Notes: generated by a model not told the origin, from the sequence alone. DNA of 64,000 bases from Betaproteobacteria bacterium (GCA_013298695.1 JAAFIS010000009.1:62001-126000), one strand, 5' to 3'. Shown: positions 17,564-27,085, counted from the first letter of the stretch. Translations and numbers: made by a program.

Positions 17564-17666
17564 GCGTCACCCCGGCGAAGGCCGGGATCCATCGTGGAAT
17601 GCGATTGCGCATTGATCGATCGTTCTCGCAACGATAAATGGAGGTCGGCCTATGCCGGGATGACGC
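17564..17666. repeat. Large imperfect palindrome upstream of aspS
   Basis: GCGTCACCCCGGCGAAGGCC (from 17564) is mirrored by an arm ending TGCCGGGATGACGC (to 17666), giving about 28-base imperfect arms. The element is a common dispersed repeat in Proteobacteria. It separates aspS from DUF502 and leaves no space for another gene in 17523-17780. Confidence 0.65.
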
Positions 17667-17780
17667 TGTTTTGTGAAACACGCAAGAGTGAATTAAACCG
17701 CTTGCATTTGCAAGCGTCTTCAATTCAAGGGTGGTTTTTTTTGGCGGCTAGCTCTTGTGACACAGGCGCCGCCGACCTGG

Positions 17781-18428
17781 TCACGCGTTGGTATTTTTAT
17801 TCAGCGGAATGTTGTCGGTAATCACAGCGGTTGTGCCCGGAATCGGTGGCGCGGCCACACCCATCGAAACGATGTACTTAAGCGCCTGATCGACGCTCAT
17901 ATCGAGCTCGATCACTTTGTGTTTCGGCAAAATCAGCATGTAGCCCGACGTTGGGTTTGGCGTCGTCGGCACGTATACGCTCACCTGCGTCTCACCCAGC
18001 TTCGCGGCAACTTCGCCTTCAACCTTGTTGGTAAGAAATGCAACGGTATGGCTTCCCGGATGTGGGAATTCGATGAGAACGGCTTTGCTAAACGCTTGTC
18101 CGTTTTCTGAGAGCACCGGGTCGGTGAGTTGCTTGATCGATTTGTAAATTGCACCGACCACGGGAATGCGATTGACGATGCTTTCCCAGGCTTTTACAAG
18201 CTGTTTGCCGAACACATTACTTGCGATCGCGCCCGTAACGAAGAGCAGCAAAAACGCGAAGATGATGCCCATCCCGGGAATCGTGTCGCCGTTAAACCTT
18301 GGCCGCCAAGCTTCGGGCAACAGCAAAATCGTTTGATCCAGCGAGCTGATGATGAAGTGCAAAACCCACACCGTGATGCCGAGCGGCACCAAGACCAAAA
18401 GTCCGGCGAGGAGGTATTTTTTTAACAC
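17781..18428 (-). CDS. DUF502 family membrane protein
   Basis: 215 residues with a GTG start at 18428 and GGAAA about 9 bases upstream. It has two N-terminal membrane helices (Y-L-L-A-G-L-L-V-L-V-P-L-G-I and I-I-F-A-F-L-L-L-F-V-T-G), then a soluble part with R-I-P-V-V-G-A-I-Y-K-S-I-K-Q, the DUF502 hallmark, and V-Y-V-P-T-T-P-N-P-T-S-G-Y. The function is unknown. The aspS-DUF502-FmdB neighbourhood is conserved in betaproteobacteria, which supports the call. Confidence 0.92.
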   Translation of the reverse strand: MLKKYLLAGLLVLVPLGITVWVLHFIISSLDQTILLLPEAWRPRFNGDTIPGMGIIFAFLLLFVTGAIASNVFGKQLVKAWESIVNRIPVVGAIYKSIKQLTDPVLSENGQAFSKAVLIEFPHPGSHTVAFLTNKVEGEVAAKLGETQVSVYVPTTPNPTSGYMLILPKHKVIELDMSVDQALKYIVSMGVAAPPIPGTTAVITDNIPLNKNTNA

Positions 18429-18445
18429 TTGATCGTTTCCAAAAA

Positions 18446-18814
18446 TCAGCCTGCTGCAGGCGCAGGCGCGCTCGTTACTGCTGGGGCAGGCGAGGGCGCG
18501 GCAGGTGCTGCTACTGGAGCAGCGGTATCAGCAGTAGCCGTTTTCGCGCCAGATGCGTCGGCTGTAGTGACGTTTTCACTAGATTTCGAGTCGACCTTTG
18601 AATCAGCCTTATCTCCAGGTTTCTTCTGGCTTCCGTTGCGGAAGTCGGTGACATACCAGCCGCTGCCTTTGAGCGCGAAACCGGCGGCGGAAATTTTCTT
18701 CACGTAATTCGTTTTGCCGCACGACGGGCACGTTGAAAGCGCGGCATCGGCGAGCTTTTGCATGTGTTCGCCCTGATGTCCGCAATCAGGGCACGCATAT
18801 TCGTAAATTGGCAT
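18446..18814 (-). CDS. FmdB-type zinc ribbon protein
   Basis: 122 residues. The first 45 form a zinc ribbon: M-P-I-Y-E-Y-A-C-P-D-C-G-H, then C-P-S-C-G-K, so four cysteines could bind Zn. A short conserved G-F-A-L-K-G-S-G-W-Y follows. The remaining 50 or so residues are Ala/Pro/Ser-rich low complexity, so the domain is tailed by a disordered segment. FmdB was named as a putative regulator of amidase genes, but function is not settled. It is probably co-transcribed with the DUF502 gene, 17 bases away. Confidence 0.92.
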   Translation of the reverse strand: MPIYEYACPDCGHQGEHMQKLADAALSTCPSCGKTNYVKKISAAGFALKGSGWYVTDFRNGSQKKPGDKADSKVDSKSSENVTTADASGAKTATADTAAPVAAPAAPSPAPAVTSAPAPAAG

Positions 18815-19105
18815 GGTGCTGCGAAAAAAATTAATCTTTAGGAGGTCTTTTACAGCGACCTATTCGCCGTAAAACCTTGAATTATATGGGGATTGCGCGT
18901 GATTAATGTTGCATTGCGAAAGAGAAGTGCGGCGGCTCAAAAAGTGTCGTTTCGATGACAATCGTGACGACTCGCAGAAGGCGACGGTTGAGCTGCGGAT
19001 AGCGTGCTTTATTCGATCAGCAATGCGCCGTATGATGTCAACCATTGGAAAAACAGCGGCGCGCGTCGAGCGACCGCAGCGAAGACCGGAAAGCAGAGCA
19101 CTTTT

Positions 19106-19525
19106 ATGACGATGTATTACCTCTGGTGGATTGCAGCCGCGATTTTGGTGGGTGTCGAAATGATGACGGGCACCTTCTATTTGCTCGTACTTGCGGTTGC
19201 TGCGTTGGTCGCTGGCACGCTTGCATTTTTTGGCATCGATTTTTGGTGGCAAATGGCCGGAGGCGCTCTGGTGGCGGTCATCGGTACGTATTTGCTGCAC
19301 GAGTGGAAGAAGAAAAACGCCACCACGCCGAAACTCTCAGCGAACTTGGACGTTGGCCAACGCGTTCGAGTGAACGAATGGCGCGACGACGGAACGGCGC
19401 GTGTGTCGTATCGCGGCGCGCAGTGGGATGCGGTATTGGAATCAGACGTCACCCCAAAGCGCGAGCAAATGGTGATCGTCGGGACGCGCGGTTCACAACT
19501 GATCTTGGGCCCGCTGCCGCAATAG
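19106..19525 (+). CDS. NfeD-like membrane protein
   Basis: 139 residues from ATG 19106 (the frame is open from 19004). Two or three hydrophobic helices span about residues 5-70. A C-terminal OB-fold-like part follows, with D-V-G-Q-R-V-R-V-N-E-W and G-T-A-R-V-S-Y-R-G-A-Q-W. This is the short NfeD form lacking the serine protease domain. NfeD proteins pair with SPFH proteins at the membrane, and the SPFH gene indeed follows by 48 bases. Confidence 0.9.
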   Translation: MTMYYLWWIAAAILVGVEMMTGTFYLLVLAVAALVAGTLAFFGIDFWWQMAGGALVAVIGTYLLHEWKKKNATTPKLSANLDVGQRVRVNEWRDDGTARVSYRGAQWDAVLESDVTPKREQMVIVGTRGSQLILGPLPQ

Positions 19526-19573
19526 CGTGATTAACCTGACCTACTTTCTTCCCGCTTTTCGTCTGTCTCTTCG

Positions 19574-20950
19574 ATGAGCCTGCAACCAAAACCACCATCG
19601 AATCCGCTCGACGCGCTGCTTCGCGATGCCGGCAAGTTGATGGAGAAAAAGCTCAGCGAATGGCAGAACAATCAGTCGCGATCCGGCGGCGAGCCCCCAA
19701 GCGCGTCGGGCGAAGCGGCGGACGAGAAGCGTCGGCAAGCCAGTGCTGGAAGAAGTGATGGATCAACGCCTGCGGTGGCGCGTTCGTCGAGCGGTTCAGG
19801 CGGCAGCGGCGGATCGGGGGGTTCAGGAGGTAGCGGCGGCGATGGGTCGAACAAGTCCTCGCTCGGCGAAACCTTCGGTCAGAAGTTTTTCAAGTTTACG
19901 ATCGGGCTCGGCATTGGCTTGTTCGTGCTGAGTATCACGGCAGATATTATCAAAGGCGTGTTTCGTGGTTTTCGCAACCATGCCCCAAATTTATCGGGCA
20001 TTCAAGGATTTAACTGGGAGAGTGTGATGAGTAGCTTGTTTGGTTCGCTGGTACCGATTGCGATATTTATTGTCGCTATCATTTTTGTGGTGAAAGCCAT
20101 TCGCGTGGTGCCACAGCAGCGTGCGCTCGTGGTGGAGCGGCTCGGTCGCTATCACGCGACGCTTGAGCCCGGTTTGCGTTTCACGATTCCGTTCGTAGAT
20201 CGCATTTCGGCGCGCCATGATTTGCGCGAAGTGCCGCTTGATGTGCCGTCGCAAGTGTGTATCACCAAAGACAACACGCAGTTGCAGGTTGACGGCATTT
20301 TGTATTTTCAAGTGACCGATCCGAAGCTCGCGACCTACGGCTCATCAAACTTCATCGTGGCGATCACACAGCTCGCGCAAACCACGCTGCGCAGCGTCGT
20401 CGGCAAACTCGAACTCGACAAAACGTTCGAAGAGCGCGACATGATTAACCATGCCGTCGTGAACGCACTTGATGAAGCCGCAGCCAACTGGGGCGTGAAG
20501 GTTTTGCGCTATGAAATTAAAGACTTAACGCCACCGAAAGAAATTTTGCATGCGATGCAAGCGCAGATCACCGCAGAGCGTGAGAAGCGTGCACTGATCG
20601 CGGCGTCTGAAGGTCGCAAACAAGAGCAAATCAATATCGCGATGGGTCAGAAAGAAGCCGCGATCGCGAAGTCTGAAGGCGACAAAATTTCTGACATTAA
20701 CAATGCGCAAGGCGAGGCCGCTGCGATTCTCGCGAAGGCCGAGGCGAACGCCGAAGCGATTCGCAAGATCGCTATGGCGATTGAATCGCAAGGCGGTTTG
20801 CAAGCGGTGAACTTGAAAGTGGCAGAGCAATACATTTCCGCGCTTTCGAATATCGCGAAGACCGGCAATACGATCGTCGTGCCACAGAATTTGACTGATA
20901 TTGCGAGTTTGGTGACGACAGCTACGAGTGTTTTGAAGGCGAATAAATAA
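19574..20950 (+). CDS. SPFH/band-7 protein (stomatin/QmcA-like) with long N-terminal extension
   Basis: 458 residues from ATG 19574. The SPFH core begins near residue 180 with V-P-Q-Q-R-A-L-V-V-E-R-L-G-R-Y, continues with P-G-L-R-F and the long C-terminal coiled coil (K-E-I-L-H-A-M-Q-A-Q-I-T-A-E-R-E-K-R). It ends with the L-A-K-A-E-A-N-A-E-A-I heptads. The first 151 residues are unusual for this family: a Pro/Ser/Gly-rich section with repeated G-G-S and an extra hydrophobic helix. An in-frame ATG at 20027 has GGGAG at 20016-20020, 6 bases upstream, and would give a 307-residue canonical stomatin. Two translation products are therefore possible. NfeD is the expected partner. Confidence 0.9.
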   Translation: MSLQPKPPSNPLDALLRDAGKLMEKKLSEWQNNQSRSGGEPPSASGEAADEKRRQASAGRSDGSTPAVARSSSGSGGSGGSGGSGGSGGDGSNKSSLGETFGQKFFKFTIGLGIGLFVLSITADIIKGVFRGFRNHAPNLSGIQGFNWESVMSSLFGSLVPIAIFIVAIIFVVKAIRVVPQQRALVVERLGRYHATLEPGLRFTIPFVDRISARHDLREVPLDVPSQVCITKDNTQLQVDGILYFQVTDPKLATYGSSNFIVAITQLAQTTLRSVVGKLELDKTFEERDMINHAVVNALDEAAANWGVKVLRYEIKDLTPPKEILHAMQAQITAEREKRALIAASEGRKQEQINIAMGQKEAAIAKSEGDKISDINNAQGEAAAILAKAEANAEAIRKIAMAIESQGGLQAVNLKVAEQYISALSNIAKTGNTIVVPQNLTDIASLVTTATSVLKANK

Positions 20951-21000
20951 CGTAACGCTGGCGCAATCGCGACGGCGGCAAGCTGGCTAAGGAGTTTTGG

Positions 21001-21735
21001 ATGAGCACAAATCGACGTTTCTGGATTGCCGGTTTCGCATCGCTGGTGGCGTTTTCGCTCATCGCCTGCGATGACGTCACAATCAATGTCAGCAACAAAA
21101 ATGCAGTGAAAGGCAGCGGCGTAGCCGCGACTGAAACTCGAGCGTTGGGGGCGTTTGCTGGCGTCGATCTGGCAGGCGTTGGCAAGCTCGTCCTAAAAGT
21201 GGGCGAGGGTGCTGCGTACAGCGTAAAGGTGACAGCGGATGACAACCTGTTGCCGCTGGTGATTACAGAAGTTAAAGGCGATGAGTTAAAGATCTATTTG
21301 AAAGATTCGGTGTCGATTAAGAACAGCGCGAGCTTTGTCTACGAAGTGACCGCCCCGAAGATCGAGCGAATTGAATCGAGTGGCGCGGCATCTATTGATG
21401 GCAGCGGTTTTAACGGTGGCAAATTGGTGGTTGAAGTCTCGGGCGTCGGCAGCGTGAAGCTTGCAGGCGTTGTTGAAGACTTCAACGTGGATTTGTCGGG
21501 TGCTGGCAGCTTAAATTCAACTGGGCTTGTCGCAAATAATGTGAAAGTTGAGCTCTCTGGCGTCGGCAGTGCGGAGGTGCGCGCGGAGCAAAAAATTCGC
21601 GCAAACGTGAGTGGTTTGGGGTCAATCACATGGCAAGGCAGCGCGACCGATGTGAAAACCGATGTGTCTGGGCTGGGCAGCGTAAGAAAAACAGGCGAGA
21701 CGAAGAAAACCGCTGAGGTCAAGATCAATGTTTGA
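21001..21735 (+). CDS. GIN-domain (DUF2807) lipoprotein
   Basis: 244 residues with a lipoprotein signal: a hydrophobic stretch ending S-L-I-A-C, where Cys would be lipidated. The mature part repeats G-x-G-S and G-V-G-S turns (S-G-V-G-S-V-K-L, L-S-G-A-G-S-L, S-G-L-G-S-I, S-G-L-G-S-V), the pattern of a right-handed beta-helix in DUF2807 proteins. The family is called a putative autotransporter-adhesin head, but a function has not been shown. AAGGAG lies a few bases upstream of ATG 21001. It overlaps the next small gene by 8 bases. Confidence 0.85.
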   Translation: MSTNRRFWIAGFASLVAFSLIACDDVTINVSNKNAVKGSGVAATETRALGAFAGVDLAGVGKLVLKVGEGAAYSVKVTADDNLLPLVITEVKGDELKIYLKDSVSIKNSASFVYEVTAPKIERIESSGAASIDGSGFNGGKLVVEVSGVGSVKLAGVVEDFNVDLSGAGSLNSTGLVANNVKVELSGVGSAEVRAEQKIRANVSGLGSITWQGSATDVKTDVSGLGSVRKTGETKKTAEVKINV

Positions 21736-21925
21736 CGTCGGCAGATCCGTGCGCGAGTTTTTTCAGCGGCACGGTATCTTGCTCGCGCTGGTGGCGTTGG
21801 CGGCGGTGTTTTACGCCATCGGATTCAAGAAGGGCTCGATGATCGCGATTGCGTTAGGGATGTTGTTTGAACTCGGTTTTTGGGTGAAGCTTATGCGCAG
21901 CCCGCGCAAATCAAACCCGAAGTGA
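21728..21925 (+). CDS. Small two-helix membrane protein
   Basis: 65 residues. ATG 21728 lies inside the 3' end of the lipoprotein gene, so translation is probably coupled. Two hydrophobic segments are visible: I-L-L-A-L-V-A-L-A-A-V-F-Y-A-I-G and I-A-I-A-L-G-M-L-F-E-L-G-F-W. The C-terminus is basic (R-S-P-R-K-S-N-P-K), consistent with a cytoplasmic end. No family was recognised. It may be a small partner of the lipoprotein, which is only a positional inference. Confidence 0.6.
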   Translation: MFDVGRSVREFFQRHGILLALVALAAVFYAIGFKKGSMIAIALGMLFELGFWVKLMRSPRKSNPK

Positions 21926-21935
21926 TCCGCGTTGG

Positions 21936-22187
21936 TTAGCCTTTTTGGTCATACGATTTAAAGCGCGTTACGTCGCTTCCGCGTAGCGCTTTATGTTTTG
22001 TTTTGCGCCCAGTCACGCGCTTGCGCCACCGATTGAAACTGTCTCGCGTCAGGACCGAGCGCATCAGAGCGATCACGTCCGATTCGTTGAGTCTGAACTG
22101 CGCCTCAATGGCCTCAAACGGCGTGCGATCTTCCCACGCCATCTGGATGACGCGGTCTTGGTCGGCAGTGGGTAGAGAGCTCGGCAT
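21936..22187 (-). CDS. TIGR03643/DUF2805 family protein
   Basis: 83 residues. Recognisable blocks are D-R-V-I-Q-M-A-W-E-D-R-T-P-F, F-R-L-N-E-S-D-V-I-A-L-M-R and F-N-R-W-R-K-R-V-T-G-R-K-T-K-H, which match the small conserved TIGR03643 family. It has helix-turn-helix-like spacing and strong positive charge, but no function is assigned. It is convergent with the membrane protein gene. Confidence 0.85.
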   Translation of the reverse strand: MPSSLPTADQDRVIQMAWEDRTPFEAIEAQFRLNESDVIALMRSVLTRDSFNRWRKRVTGRKTKHKALRGSDVTRFKSYDQKG

Positions 22188-22347
22188 AACGACACTTCTG
22201 ACTGGGCGAACTCGCCCAGCAAAATATTTGCTAACACCGCAATTTTGCCGCTTGACGCTGTGCGAACAACAGTAAAGAGACGCATATTCGTTGCTTTGTA
22301 CATCGTCCCTCGAGCTGCTGCTCCAGCATCAATCCCCGCGAAATGGC

Positions 22348-22353
22348 TATAAT
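22348..22353 (+). promoter_or_regulatory. -10 element of the tRNA-Val promoter
   Basis: TATAAT, 11 bases upstream of the tRNA 5' end, followed by a short GC-containing discriminator. A clear TTGACA at 17 bases upstream is absent. Confidence 0.5.
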
Positions 22354-22364
22354 TTCGACTCGGA

Positions 22365-22441
22365 AGAGACATAGCTCAGTTGGTTAGAGCACCACCTTGA
22401 CATGGTGGGGGTCGTTGGTTCGAATCCAATTGTCTCTACCA
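22365..22441 (+). tRNA. tRNA-Val (GAC)
   Basis: The cloverleaf folds by eye: acceptor AGAGACA/TGTCTCT, D stem GCTC/GAGC, anticodon stem CCACC/GGTGG with loop TTGACAT (anticodon GAC, valine). The T arm is GTTGG-TTCGAAT-CCAAT, and CCA is encoded at 22439-22441. It is followed by a hairpin terminator before thrS. Confidence 0.96.
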
Positions 22442-22567
22442 AATTCGTTAACCGTTCACCATTAAGGGATGCCGAAGAATGCCGCGAACTCGCACTACGA
22501 CAGGATTTTTTTCCCGCCGAGGCTGATTCGTTTGCGGTTGCACGTTCGCGTGTAACGGTTCAAAAAG

Positions 22568-22590
22568 AAAGCAGCTTCGGCTGCTTTTTT
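22568..22590 (+). terminator. Terminator between tRNA-Val and thrS
   Basis: AAAGCAGC-TTCG-GCTGCTTT with a stable TTCG tetraloop, followed by T residues. It ends about 21 bases before the thrS start codon, so it would end the tRNA transcript. Because it sits inside the thrS leader, it could also act as an attenuator. Confidence 0.8.
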
Positions 22591-22611
22591 GTGTCCAAAA
22601 GGTTTTAGATC

Positions 22612-24531
22612 ATGATCGAAGTCACGCTCCCCGACGGCTCCGTCCGTTCCTTTGAAAATCCCGTTTCGGTTGGCGAAGTTGCCGCGAACATCGGCGCTGG
22701 CCTCGCAAAAGCGGCGCTCGCAGGCAAAGTTGATGGCAAATTAGTTGATACCAGCTACGTGATTGATCGCCCAATTAGCTTGGGCATTGTCACTGAAAAA
22801 GATGCAGATGGATTAGAAGTTATTCGTCACTCTACTGCCCATCTTTTGGCGTATGCAGTCAAAGAGCTTTTCCCAGACGCACAGGTCACGATCGGCCCCG
22901 TCATCGAAGACGGCTTCTATTACGATTTCTCGTACAAACGTGCGTTCACGGTTGAAGATCTCGAAAAGATCGAAGCGAAAATGACGGAGCTTGCGAAGAA
23001 AGACGAAAAAGTCGAGCGCAAAGTGTTGCCGCGCGGTGAGGCGGTCGCCTATTTCAAAAGCATCGGCGAAGCCTACAAAGCGGAGATCATCGAGAGCATT
23101 CCGTCGAACGAAGATGTATCGCTCTACAGCGAAGGCGCGTTCACCGATTTGTGCCGTGGACCGCACGTGCCGTCAACGGGAAAACTCAAGCATTTCAAAT
23201 TGATGAAAGTCGCGGGCGCGTATTGGCGCGGCGATCATCGCAACGAAATGCTCACCCGCGTGTACGGCACGGCGTGGGCGAAAAAAGAAGACCTTGAGCA
23301 GTACTTATTCCGCTTAGAGGAAGCGGAGAAGCGCGATCATCGCAAGCTCGGGCGACTGCTTGATTTGTTCCACGTGCAAGACGACGCGCCGGGGATGGTG
23401 TTTTGGCATCCGAACGGCTGGAAAATTTGGCAAGTCGTTGAGCAATACATGCGAAAGGTCTACGAGAACAACGGTTATCAAGAAGTGCGCGCACCGATGA
23501 TTTTGGACCGCTCGCTGTGGGAAAAATCAGGTCATTGGGAAAACTACCAAGACGCGATGTTCACTACGAAATCAGAAAAACACGATTACGCGTTGAAGCC
23601 GATGAATTGCCCTGGACACGTGTTGATTTACAACTCAGGATTGCATTCGTATAAAGAATTGCCGCTTCGTTACGGTGAGTTCGGATCGTGTCACCGCAAC
23701 GAATCGAGCGGATCGTTGCACGGCATCATGCGCGTGCGCGGATTCGTGCAAGATGATGGCCACATTTTTTGTACCGAAGATCAGATTCAACAAGAGTGCA
23801 TTGATTTCAACGAACTCTTGAAAAAGGTGTACGCCGATTTCGGGTTCACCGACATCATCTACAAAATTTCAACGCGCCCCGAAAAGCGCGTGGGTTCGGA
23901 TGAGGTGTGGGACAAAGCGGAAACGGCGTTGAAAAACGCGCTGAATGCGGTGGATGCACCTTGGCAGGAATTAAAAGGCGAGGGCGCGTTTTACGGTCCG
24001 AAGATAGAATATTCTCTGAAAGACGCATTAGGCAGGGTCTGGCAGTGCGGAACGATGCAAGTTGACTTTAATGTTCCTGTGCGTCTAGGCGCGGAATATG
24101 TGGGCGAAGACAACACGCGCCGTCATCCGGTGATGTTGCATCGGGCGATTCTGGGTTCGCTCGAGCGTTTCATCGGAATCCTGATCGAAAACCATGCGGG
24201 CGCGCTGCCGTTGTGGCTCGCGCCGCGCCAGATGGCGGTCGCTTCGATCACGTCTGATCAGAACGAATACGTGGAAAACGTCGTGCAAAAGCTCAAAAAC
24301 GCAGGTTTGCGGGCTGAATCAGACTTGAGGGCAGACAAGATCTCCTATAAAATCCGGGAGTTAAGCTTGCAAAAGCTTCCATACATCGCGGTGTGTGGTG
24401 GCAAAGAAGCTGAAGCGGGTGCTGTCGCTGTGCGCGGTCGCGGAAACGTTGATCTCGGCGTTATGTCAGTCGATAAGTTCATAGAGCTTGCGGTCGAACA
24501 GAATCGACCCGGTGCCCACTTAGCTGCGTAA
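22612..24531 (+). CDS. thrS: Threonine--tRNA ligase
   Basis: 639 residues, full length. Domains in order are an N-terminal TGS domain ([10 protein letters not shown]), the editing domain with H-S-T-A-H-L-L and C-R-G-P-H-V-P, and the class II core. Motif 2 lies around [19 protein letters not shown], with motif 3 [10 protein letters not shown]. The C-terminal anticodon-binding domain has D-K-I-S-Y-K-I-R-E. The zinc ligand in N-C-P-G-H is present. It charges tRNA-Thr and edits Ser-tRNA-Thr. It leads the translation operon running to ihfA. Confidence 0.98.
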   Translation: MIEVTLPDGSVRSFENPVSVGEVAANIGAGLAKAALAGKVDGKLVDTSYVIDRPISLGIVTEKDADGLEVIRHSTAHLLAYAVKELFPDAQVTIGPVIEDGFYYDFSYKRAFTVEDLEKIEAKMTELAKKDEKVERKVLPRGEAVAYFKSIGEAYKAEIIESIPSNEDVSLYSEGAFTDLCRGPHVPSTGKLKHFKLMKVAGAYWRGDHRNEMLTRVYGTAWAKKEDLEQYLFRLEEAEKRDHRKLGRLLDLFHVQDDAPGMVFWHPNGWKIWQVVEQYMRKVYENNGYQEVRAPMILDRSLWEKSGHWENYQDAMFTTKSEKHDYALKPMNCPGHVLIYNSGLHSYKELPLRYGEFGSCHRNESSGSLHGIMRVRGFVQDDGHIFCTEDQIQQECIDFNELLKKVYADFGFTDIIYKISTRPEKRVGSDEVWDKAETALKNALNAVDAPWQELKGEGAFYGPKIEYSLKDALGRVWQCGTMQVDFNVPVRLGAEYVGEDNTRRHPVMLHRAILGSLERFIGILIENHAGALPLWLAPRQMAVASITSDQNEYVENVVQKLKNAGLRAESDLRADKISYKIRELSLQKLPYIAVCGGKEAEAGAVAVRGRGNVDLGVMSVDKFIELAVEQNRPGAHLAA

Positions 24532-24561
24532 CAGCAGCATATTAATTTTTGGAGTTTTCAC

Positions 24562-25197
24562 ATAGCCGATAAAGACACCCGAATCAATCGAGAGATCACC
24601 GCTCCCGAGGTTCGACTGATAGACAAAGACGGTGAGCAGGCCGGCATCAAAACGCTTCGTGAAGCGTTGACGATGGCCGAAGATGCAGAGCTCGATCTCG
24701 TGGAAATTGCGCCAACCGCGCAACCGCCAGTGTGCCGGATCATGGACTACGGAAAGTTCAAGTTCCAAGAGGCCAAAAGGCTGCACGAGTCGAAATCCAA
24801 GCAGAAGCAGATTGAGATCAAAGAGATCAAACTGCGCCCGCAAACCGACGAGCACGACTACCTGATCAAAATGAGAAAGATTCACGAGTTCATCGCAGAA
24901 GGTGACAAAGTGAAAATCACATTGCGATTCCGTGGTCGGGAAATGGCTCATCAGGAGTTCGGCGTACGACAACTTGAACGCATTAAGGTGGATACCGAAG
25001 AAATTGCCGTAGTTGAGCAATATCCACGACTTGAAGGCAGGCTCATGGTGATGATGCTTGCTGCTAAGAAAAAAATCATTGCCCCTGTTAAAGAGGCAGC
25101 GAAAAAAGCGCCAGCGGCTCCGGCCGGTGACGCTCCTGCGGCGGCAACTGCCAACGCAACCAAAGCGCCAGCTGGGGCACCCAAGATTGCTGCGTAG
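24562..25197 (+). CDS. infC: Translation initiation factor IF-3, ATA start codon
   Basis: 211 residues if translation starts at ATA 24562. GGAG at 24551-24554 lies 7 bases upstream, and the reading frame gives [19 protein letters not shown], the standard IF-3 start. The first ATG in frame (24667) would delete about 35 conserved residues, so a rare start codon is required. In E. coli, infC uses AUU, and IF-3 represses its own synthesis by rejecting such codons; the same feedback is inferred here. Domains are the N-domain with M-D-Y-G-K-F-K-F-Q and the C-domain with [10 protein letters not shown]. An Ala/Pro/Lys-rich tail of about 35 residues is extra. It lies 30 bases after thrS. Confidence 0.95.
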   Translation: MADKDTRINREITAPEVRLIDKDGEQAGIKTLREALTMAEDAELDLVEIAPTAQPPVCRIMDYGKFKFQEAKRLHESKSKQKQIEIKEIKLRPQTDEHDYLIKMRKIHEFIAEGDKVKITLRFRGREMAHQEFGVRQLERIKVDTEEIAVVEQYPRLEGRLMVMMLAAKKKIIAPVKEAAKKAPAAPAGDAPAAATANATKAPAGAPKIAA

Positions 25198-25242
25198 TGC
25201 AGTAACGCCTCAGTCAGCGAACGTAGATGAAGGAATAGGCAA

Positions 25243-25440
25243 ATGCCTAAGATGAAAACAAAAAAGGCCGCTTCCAAGCGCCTTAAAGCGCGTAAAAGCG
25301 GCAGCATCAAGCGCGCCCACGCGACGAAACGTCACATCCTCACGCACCGCACGACGAAAAACAAACGTCAACTTCGCGGCACGTTGACCATTCACGAGAG
25401 CGATGCTGGCCGTGTGGCCAAAATGCTCCCGTACGCATAA
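25243..25440 (+). CDS. rpmI: 50S ribosomal protein L35
   Basis: 65 residues, the normal L35 size: [19 protein letters not shown], highly basic. AAGGA lies about 9 bases upstream of ATG. It sits between infC and rplT as in most bacteria. In E. coli, L20 feeds back on this transcript; no leader structure was checked here. Confidence 0.98.
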   Translation: MPKMKTKKAASKRLKARKSGSIKRAHATKRHILTHRTTKNKRQLRGTLTIHESDAGRVAKMLPYA

Positions 25441-25454
25441 GGAGGGATTGAAAA

Positions 25455-25805
25455 ATGCCTCGCGTCAAACGTGGTGTAACAGCCCGCGCTCGTCACAAAA
25501 AAATGATTGCGATGGCCAAAGGCTATCGCGGTCGTCGTAACAATGTTTACCGTGTTGCCAAGCAAGCAGTTATGCGCGCTGGCCAGTATGCGTATCGTGA
25601 TCGCCGCAATAAAAAGCGCGACTTCCGCGCGCTCTGGATTACGCGTATCAACGCAGCAGCTCGCGAATGTGGCATGAAGTATTCAACCTTCATGGGTGCA
25701 CTCAAAAAACACATGGTTGAAATTGATCGTAAAGTGCTCTCAGACATGGCAATTTTTGACATGCCTGCGTTTAGCGCGCTCGTAGAGCGCGTGAAGAAGG
25801 CCTAA
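25455..25805 (+). CDS. rplT: 50S ribosomal protein L20
   Basis: 116 residues. Opens [15 protein letters not shown] and contains [11 protein letters not shown] and [10 protein letters not shown], all L20 signatures. A strong GGAGGG ribosome site lies at 25441-25446. It binds 23S rRNA early in assembly and represses its operon in E. coli. A terminator follows at 25841. Confidence 0.98.
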   Translation: MPRVKRGVTARARHKKMIAMAKGYRGRRNNVYRVAKQAVMRAGQYAYRDRRNKKRDFRALWITRINAAARECGMKYSTFMGALKKHMVEIDRKVLSDMAIFDMPAFSALVERVKKA

Positions 25806-25840
25806 AGCCTCCCACTTCAGTCGCTCTAGAGCAACCCAAA

Positions 25841-25866
25841 AAGGGAGGCGTAAGCCTCCTTTTTCT
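25841..25866 (+). terminator. Terminator after rplT
   Basis: AAGGGAGGC-GTAA-GCCTCCTTTTT forms a stem of 7 pairs with a T-rich tail. It separates infC-rpmI-rplT from pheS-pheT, at least partly. Confidence 0.85.
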
Positions 25867-25873
25867 TTTTCAG

Positions 25874-25972
25874 CTCCTCCCCCTTCAAGGGGGAGGTTGG
25901 GAGGGAGATGGGGTTCGTATCCAATACGGAAGACACCCCATCCCCACCCTAGCCCTCCCCTTGAAGGGGCGG
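25874..25972. repeat. Palindromic repeat between rplT and pheS
   Basis: CTCCTCCCCCTTCAAGGGGG near 25874 is mirrored by CCCTCCCCTTGAAGGGG ending near 25972. Inner arms GATGGGGT and ACCCCATC face each other. The element is a typical dispersed palindrome rather than part of pheS. Confidence 0.65.
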
Positions 25973-25989
25973 ACATTTTGGAGATCTGT

Positions 25990-27081
25990 GTGACAGAGTC
26001 ATCGCTTACCCAACGTATCGCACCTGCGGGGATACCGGCCTCTGGCCAGCAACCTATTGACATCGTTGCTGCGGCTCTCGCCGATTTCGCGGCTTGCGAC
26101 ACTGCGACCGCGCTTGAGGACGCAAAAGCAAAGTACCTCGGCAAAACTGGCGCGATAACGGCGCTCTTGAAGGGGCTGGGCGAGATGACGCCCGAGCACA
26201 AAAAACTTCACGGCGCGGAAATTAATGAGAAAAAAACCGCCATCGAAGCTGCGCTCAAAGCGCGACGCGAATCGCTCGCAAACGAAGCGCTCAACGCTAA
26301 ACTCGCATCAGAATCAATCGACGTGACGCTGCCTGGTCGCGGTCGCGGTGTGGGTGGTATCCATCCGGTAATTCAAACTTGGCAGCGATGTGAAGACATC
26401 TTCGGGAGCATTGGATTCGATGTTGCCGACGGCCCGGAAATCGAAGCCGATTGGTTTAATTTCACCGCGCTCAACAATCCGCCGAATCATCCCGCGCGTT
26501 CGATGCAAGACACGTTCTACGTTGACATGAACGGCACCGATGGTTTGCCGCTACTTCTTCGCACACACACGTCGCCGATGCAGGTGCGCTATGCGCGTAT
26601 GCACGCAGCCGATTTGAGCAACAAAGGCAAACCGATCAAAGTCATTGCACCCGGTCGCACCTATCGCGTGGACAGCGATGCAACGCATTCGCCGATGTTC
26701 CATCAGATCGAAGGCTTGTGGATTGATGAGCACATTTCTTTCGCCGACTTGAAGGGCGTATATACGGATTTCTTGCGTCGTTTCTTTGAAACTGATGCGC
26801 TCACAGTGCGTTTTCGCCCGAGCTATTTTCCGTTCACCGAGCCATCCGCCGAGATCGACATGAAGTTCGATTCTGGGCCACTTAAAGGCAAGTGGTTGGA
26901 GATTTCGGGTTCGGGTCAAGTGCATCCGAGCGTCGTCAAAAACTTTGGGCTCGATCCCGAACGATTCATTGGTTTTGCTTTTGGCTCAGGGCTCGAACGT
27001 CTGACGATGTTGAAACACGGCATTGGCGATTTGCGATTGTTTTTTGAGGGCGATCATCGATTCTTGAAGCAGTTTGCATAA
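25990..27081 (+). CDS. pheS: Phenylalanine--tRNA ligase alpha subunit
   Basis: 363 residues from GTG 25990, which has GGAG at 25980-25983 six bases upstream. The frame is open to 25897, but that part is translated repeat DNA (H-P-H-P-S-P-P-L) and not family sequence. The class II core shows motif 1 [22 protein letters not shown] and motif 3 [10 protein letters not shown]. The N-terminal coiled coil (K-Y-L-G-K-T-G, with L-K-G-L-G) binds tRNA-Phe. It works as an alpha2beta2 enzyme with PheT encoded downstream. Confidence 0.97.
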   Translation: MTESSLTQRIAPAGIPASGQQPIDIVAAALADFAACDTATALEDAKAKYLGKTGAITALLKGLGEMTPEHKKLHGAEINEKKTAIEAALKARRESLANEALNAKLASESIDVTLPGRGRGVGGIHPVIQTWQRCEDIFGSIGFDVADGPEIEADWFNFTALNNPPNHPARSMQDTFYVDMNGTDGLPLLLRTHTSPMQVRYARMHAADLSNKGKPIKVIAPGRTYRVDSDATHSPMFHQIEGLWIDEHISFADLKGVYTDFLRRFFETDALTVRFRPSYFPFTEPSAEIDMKFDSGPLKGKWLEISGSGQVHPSVVKNFGLDPERFIGFAFGSGLERLTMLKHGIGDLRLFFEGDHRFLKQFA

Positions 27082-27085
27082 CTGA

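Noticed and set aside
25897..25989. N-terminal extension of pheS
   Set aside because: The extra codons translate palindromic repeat DNA. GTG 25990 has a proper ribosome site and gives the family N-terminus.
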